Assembly (NCBI GenBank): GCA_028753945.1 | Contig: JAPNXP010000010.1 | Coordinates: 1,181,042-1,245,041, forward strand | Direction of reading: 5' to 3' | Source: Hexactinellida sp. DTS-2022 | Lineage: Eukaryota > Porifera > Hexactinellida | Length of the DNA stretch: 64,000 bases | In this document: in pieces, positions 32,427 to 43,645 of the stretch | How the letters are laid out: every line of letters begins with the position of its first letter | Numbering within the stretch: the first letter of the stretch is position 1 | Position numbers and translations under genes: made by a program | The notes under the pieces: model-generated | Databases searched by the model: none | Told to the model about the DNA's origin: nothing | What the model saw: only the letters and a program-made list of their open reading frames with translations

Positions 32427-33480
32427 TTGACTGCAGCTAATATGAATTATAAGTTTAGATTACCAAGTATGTATCTGAGTGTATTTATATCATGAGGCTG
32501 ATTAGGTCAATTATTGCATAATTATCAGTGAAACTAATAGCCACAATATTATTAATTGATTCATAATGATTTGTAAGGAATAATGATTAATTTGAAATTA
32601 TATAACTTGGCTAGAGCGGTTATGTAATCGATGATGTCTTTACTCTGTTTGCATTTCTGTTCTATTGTTTATTGTGTAATCTGACACAATATTAAGTTTG
32701 TGATACAAAATTAACAATTAATTATGTTTTGGTCAAGGTTGGATTCGGTTAGCCGGTTAATCGTTGATAATATCGGTTAACGGTTATATTTTAATGATCA
32801 GTTAACCGTTCTGTTAATATTAGGAATGTAATTGATAATTCTTTAATAAAAAAGGTTAAAATTACAGTATACTTCGCTTAATATATTTCTTCGCTTAATC
32901 GGGTCAAACTCAATCTACCCTTGACCAAGCGGTGTCGACTGTATGCTGTATGTGAATTGGTGTCGACTGTATGTGAATTTTGTATGAAAATAGTAAATTA
33001 CAGCTAGGGTAGACAAATGCTAGATTGTATGGAAAACAAATTATTGTACTTAGATAGCATATTATTTGATAAAAGACACTATATATTTACTGTTTAAACG
33101 TCTAAAAATCAAAAGCGTTTCCGTAAATTTATTTGTCCCTCGCTAATCCGAATTGCGGATCGGCCTGTTATCATATTTTGAAATGTGCCATTTTCCCAAG
33201 ATATACCTAGGTTTGATTTTTTTTATAATATTTGAACCTTTTTATTTCCCACAAAAATGTCAAGATTAGTCTGAGATTCAGCCTTAGCCATAGACACGGA
33301 TTGAAATATAATAATTTACATTGGAACACTATATCTATCGGAAATTAATGTGAGAATATGGAGTATAAAAATTTAGAGATGAAGATTAAGCGTGTGTTAT
33401 GGAGAAATTTAAAGTATTAAAGTAAAAGAACTTTAGCAAAATAATTAATTAGCAACGTAGATCGAGAATTAGAAGCAAGA
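32427..33480. other. 5' flank of the PLXDC-like gene
   Basis: AT-rich, no gene. 32750-32830 has repeated CGGTTAACCGTT-like words on both strands. A very small pogo-like MITE is at 32865-32941. The PLXDC promoter should lie near 32440-32600, but I see no clear element. Confidence 0.4.
32865..32941. mobile_element. 77-base pogo-like micro-MITE
   Basis: CAGTATACTTCGCTTAATAT at the left and AAGCGGTGTCGACTG at the right, TA on both sides. It is an internally deleted relative of the CTCCGCTTAAT family (6531-6719). Confidence 0.6.
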
Positions 33481-34196
33481 TAAGCACCTTAAAACCCAAC
33501 ATAACATTCGTAACTTAAACAACAATAATAAACGAACCTACTTACAACAAAATATTCTTAATTAACCCCCCTACCTTACATAAGTCGTGCTAATACTAGT
33601 CCGAGCCCCCTCCAAAATTCCCCCCTAAACAACAGGAAAATCAACCTGTAGCTAAACCCCAAAAATATCCCTGAGCAAACAACATAGCACCAATCTACTC
33701 AACAGTCCGCAAACAATTCCTTAACCCCCGTAACCCACACTCCAGACTCCACAGACCCCCAACCCCAAGCAGAGCAAATATTCGATCACAACCAGATAGC
33801 AGACGACTCTGCCCTTGCTATAATCCTTAGGGATAGAGACAAATACTTTCTAGTACACGCCAGGCGAAGCACCCTTTATAACCTACACTACAAAGATCAG
33901 TTTAGTTATATTCACCATAGATGCATTATACGATTATTCCTTATACGTTCGGGGTGCGTATAATGGACCTTATATACGTTAAAATCGTTATACGTTATAC
34001 GTCGTATGATGATTATACGTTACGTATGATGGCATTATACGTTCACCTATCGTATAATGGTACCATATATACGTTAACTTATACGTTACGTATAATGCAA
34101 CTATGATATTCACTGACCCTAACTCTACCTTAGAGCCCTTCTCGTACACACCTAGGTCTGCCTCGACTCTGATCGATTACAACACGACCCACAGCC
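33481..34196. other. Strand-asymmetric C-rich, G-poor segment
   Basis: The plus strand of 33481-33900 is rich in A and C runs and poor in G (for example AACCCCCGTAACCCACACTC). The same style resumes at 34114-34190 after the insertion at 33916-34105. A short readable phrase (DSALAIILRDRDKYFLVHAR) lies at about 33807-33866. It could be the 5' end of a retroelement, but no domain is recognised. Confidence 0.4.
33916..34105. mobile_element. hAT-like MITE full of CATTATACG words
   Basis: Tips CATAGATGCATTATACG and CGTATAATGCAACTATG, with the exact 8-base duplication ATATTCAC (33908-33915, 34106-34113). The interior is a string of CGTATAATG / CATTATACG and TATACGTTA words on both strands. 190 bases. 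Confidence 0.85.
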
Positions 34197-34500
34197 ATAC
34201 CTGCCAACCTATTTGAGTCTTATCCCTGATAAGGGGTCCAATTTTCCCCTGTACATTGGCCAAAATCCCTGTACAAAATTTATCACTTTGGAAGGAGAAA
34301 GCATTAAATTATATACTGTACAGGGATCCCTCTACGCTTGAATAAATATATAAACCAAGTTGTGCTTTAAGTGGTCAATGCAGAATGCGGGGCAGAATAT
34401 ACTATAATCACTCTGTAGACCAAGGAATTATCCAGGAGCGCGAGACGCTCCTTTGGAGCATGAAATTGGAAAATTTGAATTTAGGAGCGCGAAAATTTGG
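34197..34500 (+). repeat. Truncated D-family copy
   Basis: Starts ATACCTGCCAACCTATTTGA and continues like inverted element D (CCAATTTTCCCCTGTACATT, then a CTGTACAGGGATCC patch). The right tip is missing. Confidence 0.65.
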
Positions 34501-34639
34501 AATCCTCTCTTATACCGTAACATTAATTTGTGATTTAGGCGTATGAAATTGGATCAGACCAGGATTACGAGCGTATTTACAAATGGCTGTATAATACACT
34601 GCTGTAGACATTTTAGGCATTATTTGACTCATAATCAAT

Positions 34640-34795
34640 AAATTAAAAAAACCCTCACAGACGGGATGGGAGTGTGCTCCTTCTGATTTGCACTTCCCCA
34701 ATGTTATTTAAGTAGAATTTCAATATTAAAATTACATTTATCTTAGTGTAATATAATTTAATTATTGTTTGAATTGTGAAGACTTCAAATCAAGG
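34640..34795. repeat. Left arm of a 150-base inverted pair
   Basis: ACCCTCACAGACGGGATGGG to GTGAAGACTTCAAA is repeated inverted at 39145-39296, almost unchanged. Both arms contain TTACATTTATCTTAGTGTAA. It could be an LTR fragment or the ends of a 4.6 kb structure. Confidence 0.6.
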
Positions 34796-35030
34796 TTGAA
34801 ACCGCTCGAACCGAATATCAGTATTCATGAATAGTTGCCCTACCGAATACTGATACTGATATTCGGTTGCTTCAACCAAATACTAATACTGATGATATAC
34901 GGTTGGTAGAACGAATACGAATACCGATAATCTTTGGTTGCCCTAACCGAATACGAATACGTACACGTAATTAGAATATTCGAATGGAAAAACTAATATA
35001 AATACTGATCATATTCGCCCGGCCGTACGC
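34796..35030. repeat. CCGAATA(C/T) tandem repeat, copy 1
   Basis: Degenerate units of ACCGAATACTGATACTGATA, alternating with GGTTGC(C/T)(C/T)(T/A)ACC. Starts GGTTGAAACCGCTCGAACCG; the same start is found at 57396. It contains, uninterrupted, the target into which the hAT at 57584-57787 went. Confidence 0.8.
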
Positions 35031-36430
35031 GATGGTCTGACTAAACCATAAGGGATAGAGATTTATAATTTGGACAGTAGATATATAATTTCCTGGAGAT
35101 GATCACCTCGAAGCCCGATTTCTCAATTTCGCTTTTGTTCGTCAGTTATATCGAAATTTGTATTCTGGTCCAGTGACTCTTTAATAATTCGAATTAGTTA
35201 TTGAAAATATAGAGGTTGTATTCTCCTAAGGATGTTCTTTCTATTTATCAATTAAAATTATTAGGTCGCTACTCGCTAATCTATTCTACGTTTTATTAAC
35301 GGTTTTTTATGTAAATCAGCCATCTTCTCCATATTGTAATTACTCTATAGCAGGGGCCGGCAACCTTTTGAATGAAGTGTGCCAGTTTACCTATAATGTC
35401 AACATATTTATGACCTTCCGTGCCAAATATAATCCTAATAGTTCTGTCACTGGAAAATTTGTCCCCAAAATAGTCCCCGTACCAATTTTACCTGTAAAAT
35501 TTGGTTCTGTGGGCCAATATTCGATGGAAAATGGTCCAGGCCTGAAATATTTCGTCCCACGATGGGACCAGTATTTCATTGAATTTTAGTCATAGGATCA
35601 TTTTCCATGGAATAATGGGCACTCGGAGCAAATTTCCCAGAAATAATAGGTCCGAAGACCTAGATTCCATGGGAAATGGTCTTAGGAACAATATTCCATG
35701 GAAAATGGTTCTAGCACCAGTTCTGCAGAGAATATTTGTCCTGGTACTTTCTTCCTCTCATGACGGACCCTCCAACCCGGATAATAAGTTCTTTTCCAGT
35801 CGTACGCGCTTAAATCTCGTTAAAACAGTTCTTCACTTTATTTTCAACTTATTACTAATTCCATCCCATGGTGGGACAAAAAATCTCAGGTTGTGACCAG
35901 GGCCGGATTAACCCATGGGCAACCGGGGCAACTGCCCCGGGGCCTCCACCACCAAAGGGCCTCCACCACCAAGGTTGTACTTCATTTTTCACTGGACAAT
36001 TGTAGTGGAAGGAGTTAGGGGCAGGGACGTCACCACGGGGGACATAGGGGGAAAATGCCCCCCCCGGTAGAAATCCTCGCCCCAGGGCAATGCTCTTCTG
36101 GTAATATATTGAACTATTTTATTCCTCTAATTCATTGATGCTATTGAATTCAATTTAATGAGTTCACACTTTCCAATCCATTTGAGTCATCTGCCTGTAG
36201 GAGGCTCCAATTTTCCCCTGTACATTGGTCAAGATCCCTAGACACCTCAAATTTTTTTTCTCGCTCGCTTCGCTCGCTCGTGTAAGATGTAAATCTACAC
36301 CTTATTGAAACGAATTACACTGACCCAAAAACATTTTATTATGTGTGTCAAGATATACATACGAACATGTTATTTATTCTTATTAAGTTTGACATAAATC
36401 AAAATAATCACTTAGGATCGCAGATAATAA

Positions 36431-36561
36431 TCTATACTATTAAAACACAAGGGTGGGTGTATAATCAATATTAGGAGTATATATACCACACACCAACCGC
36501 GAAGCGGTTGGTGTGTGGTTGTGTTCTGTCGCGAAGCGACCTAGCAAGCGAAGCGCGCTAG
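36431..36561 (+). mobile_element. Mini-Helitron (131 bases)
   Basis: Starts TCTATACTATTAAAACACAA after an A and ends GCGCGCTAG before a T, the classic TC...CTAG between A and T. Just before the end come two hairpins, one on AACCGCGAAGCGGTT and one on GTCGCGAAGCGAC. No target duplication, as expected. The 3' end recurs at 53868-53949 and a 5' end at 54078; the inverted copy is inside 59060-61070. Confidence 0.78.
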
Positions 36562-36671
36562 TGAAATATATAGTTTGTACAGAGAATCGCTGTACGCTTG
36601 AATAGGGTATTAATTTACACAAAACAAAATCATACATTTAGCTGTAGACTGCCTAACTGATACACGTTGTG

Positions 36672-37046
36672 TCAGGTGGAAAACAGGTTGATCAAAATAT
36701 TCAAATTTAGTGAAAATTCGTATTTAGACATTGTTTTGTACTCTCTTTCGATTTTAATCAAAAAATCAAAAATTTCAGAAATTGTTATGATGACGTAGCA
36801 TAATCGTGTACTGCTCCACTTGCCTGCCAATTTACTTTCGTATGTTCGAAATGTTGAAATTACAGCGTGGAAATACCCGTAAGAAGTTATTAGACTAAAT
36901 ATTAACAATTTAGGATATTTGGTATAGGCAAATAAAGTATTGTGATAGATATAACTCAAATATCTGTATTTTTTCGTAATCCATGGTTCATCAAAGACAA
37001 ATTTGTTGATTTTATAAAATTTCGTAACTTTCGTTAACAGAAGCAC
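36672..37046 (-). other. 124-codon frame conserved in both B copies
   Basis: An open frame on the minus strand here and on the plus strand at 59922-60296, differing by about one residue (position 2). It is hydrophobic and aromatic-rich (YLSYIYHNTLFAYTKYPK) with no known domain. Because the two B copies are nearly identical overall, frame conservation alone does not show selection. I do not call it a gene. Confidence 0.3.
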
Positions 37047-38227
37047 AATTGTTCATAATTTGAAATCTGACAACATAGAATATAGTCGTATTTGTAAATG
37101 TTTAGAAACAAAGGATTACTTATATGGTGAGGGGGTTATATAGATTTGAAGAAAAAGTATGTGTCATCACTTTTTGTCAAAATCATTGATGAAATCTTTT
37201 CAAAAATTGTGTCATGATTGTATATTAATGTGCTCATGCTAGATTTCAAATTACTATTTTCTAAATATAAAATACAAAGAACTGCAGTGAATACTATTTT
37301 CCGGAATATCAGCCCGGCAGTCTACGGTTAGGGTTAGACATTTTTTATCTATTATTCGACAAACAATAAATAATTTATCCAAGCTAGTAATCCATTTACA
37401 AATTTATTACATCCCTGTACGCCTGTACAAAAAATCGAAAATGGTTGAACCCCTGTACGACAGGAATGGACTGTTAGTAATCTAGATACGCCTTGTAGGT
37501 TATTCCTAGTTATTTTGGCAACTTTTGTTCTAACTTCTAATCAACTGTTTTACAAACCCAATACACCTTTTACAGTTTTACTTTAGACCTGTTACCTGTC
37601 AAAATTGACTTTTACTGTCATTATAGCAAGTAGTTAAGCTGTAGTATATGCTGGGGTTGCAAAATTATTGTTAATGTATTGATTTTTGTAGGCTACTTTT
37701 CATACTTTGCAGGACTTTTAACTAGAAAGCTTCATCTTTATCGCCTAGTTTTTGGTAACGTCAACTGCTAGATCTAACACCAATATAATGTTTGGCTCCC
37801 CTGACAATTTCTATGCCCCCCTATATGAAAATCCTGGCAACGTCCCTGGTTAGGGGCCTCCACAACACTGGTTGCCCCAGGGCCTCCACCTCTGTTAATC
37901 CGGCCCTGGTTGTGACCATTTATCTATGATAATCTTTGTCGATCCGTACCAATTTTCCAAGTGGACCAAAATTTCTATGACAGTTCTATCTCTTATGTAT
38001 TTAATGACAAGTAATAACACTTTATTGGAGTTAAAACTTATGTGTTAGGTTGGCAAAAACAGAGAAAACTGAAAATCGTCGACAAGGAAGAGTTTGAGTA
38101 AAATCACTTAGCGTGCCGTGGAGAAATACTTCGCGTGCCATAAGTGGCACGCGTGCCTAGGGTTGCCGACCCCTGCTCTATAGTATACTGAATACAATAG
38201 AACATATTACATAAGCCTACTACCTGC

Positions 38228-38580
38228 TTAAGTGGACAGTATCCCCCTCCCCCTGGCTGGTAGTGCCTGGTGAAGTGTGGGTCTATATTCGAGAAATATG
38301 CATAATTAGAGTCAAACCAAAGTGGAACGTCAAACAATATATTAAGTGGCCGTTTCCTCCCTCCCCCTGGCAGGTACTTCCTGTTGAAGTGTGGGTTTAT
38401 GTTAGAGAAATATCCATAATTCAAGTCAAACAAAGTGGACACTAATAAACAAACACCTAGGGCGGGAATCTTCCTCTCAACTTGGCCGTTGGGCATGTTG
38501 AAGTGTGGGTCTGTATTAGAGAAATATGGATAATTTGATTTAACCAAAGTGGAACGTCAAACAATATACACTAACAACTA
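38228..38580. repeat. Three tandem units of about 125 bases
   Basis: Each unit has CCCTCCCCCTGGC(T/A)GGTA or a relative, then TTGAAGTGTGGGT, AGAGAAATAT, CATAATT and CAAACCAAAGTGGAACGTCA. On the minus strand the array is open (38104-38547) with a repeated phrase YFSNIDPHFTRHYQPGGG. The units are diverged, yet the frame stays open. No family is recognised. Confidence 0.65.
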
Positions 38581-39144
38581 ACAAGCCAAAATTATTTGAA
38601 CAATAGGGATTTTAATGCAGACACAATACTCGTCTGGTAAATTATTAACGGCTATCTAAACTATTCTGAAATGACTATAAATATCTTATTATAGATATCC
38701 ATTACAAAATATTGCGATTTCAATTAAATTTAGAAAATATCCACGAAGTGGCACAAGTGTTTCTGCCACGTGCCAGTTGTGGCCCAAGTGGCACAAATGG
38801 AATTGAGGCTGTATCACAGTAGAAAATATTCGGATTGATTTGATATTATGCACTTAGAGTAATTTAACCATGTGGAATTCAAATCCGCTATCAGAATTAA
38901 TATATTAACATTGCATTTTAATGATCAATAATGAATTATTTTATTCGCTAATTATATATTTAATGACTGTTATTGATTGGTTTGTAAGTGAATATGTGTT
39001 TCATACAAGTGCAATGAAAACACTTGGAAGTTGGAACATTTTACAAGTTGATGATGATGTCAATTATATTATTCAAAATAGTAACGTAAATACTACACGT
39101 ATCCTAATTTCTATTTGTAATAATTTTGATTAATCTTTAATTAA
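38581..39144. repeat. H-type repeat and AT-rich DNA
   Basis: 38740-38880 (CCACGAAGTGGCAC, GCCACGTGCCA, then ACCATGTGGAATTCAAATC) is matched inverted at 47500-47640. The rest shows nothing firm. Confidence 0.5.
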
Positions 39145-39300
39145 TTTAAACATTTGAAGTCTTCACAATCCAAACAATAATGAAATTATATTACACTAAG
39201 ATAAATGTAATTTGAATATTGAAATTCTACTTAAATTAAACATTGGGGAAGTGCAATCAGAAGGAGCACACTCCCATCCCGTCTGTGAGGGTTTTTAGTA
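39145..39300. repeat. Right arm of the 150-base inverted pair
   Basis: Inverted match of 34640-34795: TTTGAAGTCTTCACAATCCA to CCCGTCTGTGAGGGTTTTTA. It lies just downstream, on the minus strand, of the gypsy polyprotein end, so an LTR origin is possible. Confidence 0.6.
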
Positions 39301-39582
39301 TAAAACTATAGTAGGACCCTACTATAACGTTTTTTACTAGAAGAAGCACACTAAAAATAGAATAGACAAATGATTGATTGGTTATATAATATACGTTACT
39401 TCGTGAATGAACACTGTTTAATAATTTCTACTAGATCAAAAAGATATACTATTCTGCTTAGCAGGAATATATATAGTAACTACTAATCTGCTGTAGTTCT
39501 TTGTGCCTAATCTAATGATATACTCTAAATTAACTCTTGCATTTATTTTATTTCTCCCTTCCTCAAATAGCTCGCCCTCGAG

Positions 39583-40143
39583 CTAATAATCTAGCTCGTA
39601 GTCTGCCAAATAACCCGGAAATCTTCTCAATCTTTGTGATCGCCTGAGTGGCTTTTCCTTAGGAGATGCTTGAATGCTTGTTTTCGAATTACAACTTTGA
39701 TCATCCCTATCTCCTTCTATAGTCATTGAGTTTTGTGAGAAATATCCTCTACAATCTTTTTTAATTGGTGTTGATGTCCAATCAACTGCCTCACCATGCG
39801 AATTGTCTTGTTTTGTAATTGTTTCATCCAATTGATCTAAAATCTCCAGTTTTGCATCATGTAGTGATGCATGTGAAACATCTCTATTACTCTCCCCACT
39901 TTCAGTTTCAGGTTGTTTGTTCTTTTCACCTACTAACGAATCAAGAATACTTTTCCTATAATCCTCTCGAATTATACAGTTTTGTAATCTATTTACGTGG
40001 ACTACGCGCCTCCTTCCATCGGAATGTACAATACACAGCGTAACCGGACTTTTTATCTCCACAACTTTCCATCCACCTTCCCATCTACTCTTTAGTTTGC
40101 CAGCTACACCAGCAAGATTTACAGAGAGCCAAACGGCATCTCC
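39583..40143 (-). pseudogene. Ty3/gypsy polyprotein C-terminal end
   Basis: Reading leftward from 40143, the frame starts with the end of the integrase C-terminal region (KSRWEGGWKVV, RRRVVHVNRLQN) and ends RRSQRLRRFPGYLADYELDY and a stop, a typical gypsy tail. A purine run (GAGGAAGGGAGAAATA on this strand, 39553-39568) could be the polypurine tract. The frame is cut at 40144 by an inserted tip. The integrase core is absent. Confidence 0.8.
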
Positions 40144-40144
40144 T

Positions 40145-40294
40145 CATAGGCGTAGCCAGGAGTAAAGGATTTCCCGGGCAAAAATCTCTATTTAAAATCC
40201 CAAAATTACCATACCTAATTCTAAATCAACCAGTTGTTATTGAAACACTATCTATATTTCTTCTAATCTTTTCTCTTCCATTATCCCAATTGTC
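40145..40294. repeat. hAT-type tip inserted in the gypsy element
   Basis: CATAGGCGTAGCCAGGAGTA starts right where gypsy coding sequence stops. It resembles the inverted right tip at 22618 (CATTGGCGTAGC). No right end with the expected CATCTCCT duplication was found. Confidence 0.5.
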
Positions 40295-42585
40295 TAACGC
40301 TGTTGCAGTCCAAGTGCATGGAGTGAGTATATACAACACACTACTCGCTTATCCTAGTAAGCTGATATTTTCTATATTAAAAGGAGTATATATGTACGCT
40401 ATTTTAAGACTACTACTGCTCTAATATAAGGCTTCTAACCACTGATTTTTTTGAAATTCTATATTTAAGGAGATAGAGGCGTGGATTTTCGACACCCGAT
40501 GACCCCCAAATATTATTGTATTATTGAACAGTACTAGTAATTCTAAGAAGGACGTAGATGCTCAGAATTTCAAAAATCGAAAAATTGGAATTAGAAATTC
40601 TTAGTCGAAGTTTAGCCTAATGGTGAATCCATACTAGTCAATAAAAGTTCTAGCTATTTACTCTATTTGGCGCAAGTTCTATTATAGTGCAAGTTTAACT
40701 CTACTACATTAGTACATGGGATTTTGCCACACAGAATTTTCGATATCGATTTTATTCTTTTTTTCTATAGATTTTCAAATAATCACTCGATTTTATCGGA
40801 AATTTGGCATTATAAAATTATTAACTCTAAAACATTGTATTAAAGTTGAAAATCGACACGGCAAAATCCCAAGAACAACTGACAAGGCTCATTTTTGAGG
40901 GATAGTTTTTTTCTCTACGACTTATACTTTTTGAGATATGCGAGCTATACAAAGGTCACTCCCCGGAAAAATCAAACGGAATGTATTTGAACAAAATGAC
41001 GGTGATTTTGACCTTTGGTGACGTCAAAAAGGTAAAGAAAATGTCCGAATCAAATTTTTCTTTCGGAATTGGATAGATACCAAGTCAAAGTATAGCTAGG
41101 AGTGTTTAAAATATTGTATATCATTTTTCATGAATTCACAATTATTTACTACTCTATGGCCATGATATTTTATAAGACTATGATTTTGACCTTTGGTGAC
41201 CTCAAAAAGGTAAAAAAATGTCCAATTCGAAATTTTCTTTCGGAATTCGATAGATAGTGTATCAAAGTATAGTTGGAAAGCTTAAACAAGTCTTTTGCAT
41301 TATTTAATAATATACATAAACCCACGCCACTATCTCCTTAAGCTCCCATAGAGAATAATATAGTACTAAAAGCTTAGTCTTGAAAAATTGAAAAAGGGCA
41401 CAGTTCTAATTTTTGGTCTAATCTATTCTACCATGTCCCCTTGAGTTACTCTAGGAAGGTGTTAATATCAAAAAGTCAAATTTTTCATCGGAATTACTCA
41501 ATTTTAGACAAAACGGACGGTTTTCCCACATTTGAGCCACTTTTTTGCTCCCAAAGGGCCCCAGTTTGTATATTAAGGACGAATTCGGACAATCGGAACT
41601 CTGACAGGTCTTAGTTTACTTATCATAGTGCTATATTCCAAATCTCAGCGATATAACTTCAGAAAGTTCCCCAGAACTAAGCTTTAAAAATTGTGGCATG
41701 CTATAATTAGATAAGGTGGTTTTCAGGTGGCAGAGTGGATTTTCGACACGTCTACAGCGAAGAATATTTATTCAGGAAGGAATTAAAATCGGCCATCTTG
41801 CTGGAATTCAATCACTGATAGTGTCTGAAAGTTAGAACTAAGCTCCAGTTCACTTTTGAATTTGGATTATCTCTATTTTGATGGTCACATGACACTCCAT
41901 ATATGGGCATTCGAGATTATTAGCAAGGTAACCATTTGGTTTTGAGTGATTTTTTACTTTGCAATGATTTAGAAATCATATATCAATGTGATTAGTAATT
42001 TAGAGCTAAGCTCTAGAGTTTCTAGTTTAGAAGTTTCAAATTTGCATGTGTCATCAAAATTGGTCACATTCACACCATCATATAGGGCAATTTCGAAAAC
42101 GGTGCGTCCTAGGCTCTCAAAATGTATTATTTACATATGGGAAACCATGTATGCTGATCATTTTTCACTCGTGCAATTTTATTTTATCTCTTTTCCTCTC
42201 TGAGTTACAAATTTGTCAAGAATCCGTACCCTAATGATCGCCGAAGGGCTATAACTTTTGCAATAATCACTTATTGCATAGATTTTTGTTGAGTTTTGCA
42301 AAAAATTCCGCAGACTATCATATGTCTGAATATTGAAACGTTGTAAATACAATAAAAAGCTATTTTAACGTGGGCAACACCTTCGGAGTTATAAAACCGA
42401 GTTTTAATATATAAGGCCGCTCCACTAAAACGTTTATAACTCTGGAAATAATTGTCGAATCGATGAAAACCCAAGTCCTATCGAAAGATAACATCCTTCC
42501 GCAGTGTGTGTAAAAATATTGAAAACATTCGTACATTTCGAATATCACTTATTTTATATGCGGAAGTTGGGCTGCAACAGCGTTA
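40295..42585. mobile_element. 2.3 kb element with TAACGCTGTTGCAG ends, includes family F copy 3
   Basis: TAACGCTGTTGCAGTCCAA at 40295-40313 is matched inverted at 42567-42585 (TTGGGCTGCAACAGCGTTA). TA (or TTAA-like) may be the target. 41840-42115 is the inverted F repeat. 40940-41290 has two copies of TTTTGACCTTTGGTGAC(G/C)TC followed by AAAAAGGTAAA. No transposase was recognised in the short frames. It may be a non-autonomous element of an unplaced class. Confidence 0.5.
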
Positions 42586-42841
42586 ACGCGAATTGGAGCT
42601 GAACATTTTCAAATAAATTAAATTAACGCGAATACATTTTATAAAAAAAATTGCAGGAATATTAATCTCCTGATTGAATCGTAATATTGTGCCCAAATAG
42701 GCTTCCAATCTACTTGATAGACATGGTATATCCTCTCAAACTAGTTGCACATCTGAAAATATGTAGCTCGGAAGTTTGTCCATCCATTATATAATTTTGC
42801 TAAATAGCAGGAAATTATACGACTTAATGTTCTATCTATAC

Positions 42842-43637
42842 CAGGGGTCGGCAACCCTAGGCAAAAAAGCACGCGAAGTATTTCTCCACGGCACGCTAAG
42901 TGATTTTACTCAAACTCTTCCTTGTCGACGATTTTCAGTTTTCTCTGTTTTTGCCAACCTAACACATAAGTTTTAACTCCAATAAAGTGTTATTACTTGT
43001 CATTAAATACATAAGAGATAGAACTGTCATAGAAATTTTGGTCCACTTGGAAAATTGGTACGGATCGACAAAGATTATCATAGATAAATGGTCACAACCT
43101 GAGATTTTTTGTCCCACCATGGGATGGAATTAGTAATAAGTTGAAAATAAAGTGAAGAACTGTTTTAACGAGATTTAAGCGCGTACGACTGGAAAAGAAC
43201 TTATTATCCGGGTTGGAGGGTCCGTCATGAGAGGAAGAAAGTACCAGGACAAATATCCTCTGCAGAACTGGTGCTAGAACCATTTTCCATGGAATATTGT
43301 TCCTAAGACCATTTCCCATGGAATCTAGGTCTTCGGACCTATTATTTCTGGGAAATTTGCTCCGAGTGCCCATTATTCCATGGAAAATGATCCTATGACC
43401 AAAATTCAATGAAATACTGGTCCCATCGTGGGACGAAATATTTCAGGCCTGGACCATTTTCCATCGAATATTGGCCCACAGAACCAAATTTTACCGGTAA
43501 AATTGGTACGGGGACTATTTTGGGGACAAATTTTCCAGTGACAGAACTATTAGGATTATATTTGGCACGGAAGGTCATAAATATGTTGACATTATAGGTA
43601 AACTGGCACACTTCATTCAAAAGGTTGCCGGCCCCTG
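42842..43637. mobile_element. hAT-like element A, copy 2 (uninterrupted, 796 bases)
   Basis: Tips CAGGGGTCGGCAACCCTAGG and AAAAGGTTGCCGGCCCCTG, exact 8-base duplication ATCTATAC at 42834-42841 and 43638-43645. It provides the empty target for B in copies 1 and 3. It interrupts the gypsy polyprotein immediately after the integrase zinc-binding region. Confidence 0.92.
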
Positions 43638-43645
43638 ATCTATAC

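Larger units (their letters stand above)
36022..37848. mobile_element. hAT-like element C, copy 1, nested in B
   Basis: Tips CAGGGACGTCACCACGGGGG and TCCTGGCAACGTCCCTG, exact 8-base duplication GTTAGGGG at 36014-36021 and 37849-37856. About 36170-37480 has D-like ends (CCAATCCATTTGAGTCAT at the left, CCCTGTACGACAGGAATGGA at the right), so a diverged D copy seems nested again. Contains the mini-Helitron and a 124-codon frame. Confidence 0.9.
35898..37908. mobile_element. hAT-like element B, copy 1 (2011 bases), carrying element C
   Basis: Tips CAGGGCCGGATTAACCCATG and TGTTAATCCGGCCCTG, exact 8-base duplication GTTGTGAC at 35890-35897 and 37909-37916. The uninterrupted target is visible in A copies 2 and 3. 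An inverted copy of identical length is at 59060-61070. GGGGCCTCCACCACCA lies inside both ends. B's own sequence is only about 176 bases; the rest is the C insertion. Confidence 0.92.
35351..38175. mobile_element. hAT-like element A, copy 1, carrying element B
   Basis: Tips CAGGGGCCGGCAACCTTTTG and CTAGGGTTGCCGACCCCTG, exact 8-base duplication CTCTATAG at 35343-35350 and 38176-38183. Orientation is inverted relative to copies at 42842-43637 and 58349-59059. Without the B insertion it is about 806 bases. Its interior has many TTCCATGG palindromes. A 105-codon open frame (35579-35896 here) is unchanged in all three copies but looks like repeat sequence, not a domain. Confidence 0.9.

Noticed and set aside
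43092..43409. 105-codon frame identical in three A copies (also 35579-35896 and 58598-58915)
   Set aside because: It lies in a short non-autonomous hAT, is built from TTCCATGG-type repeats, and the copies are nearly identical overall, so an unchanged frame carries no evidence of coding.
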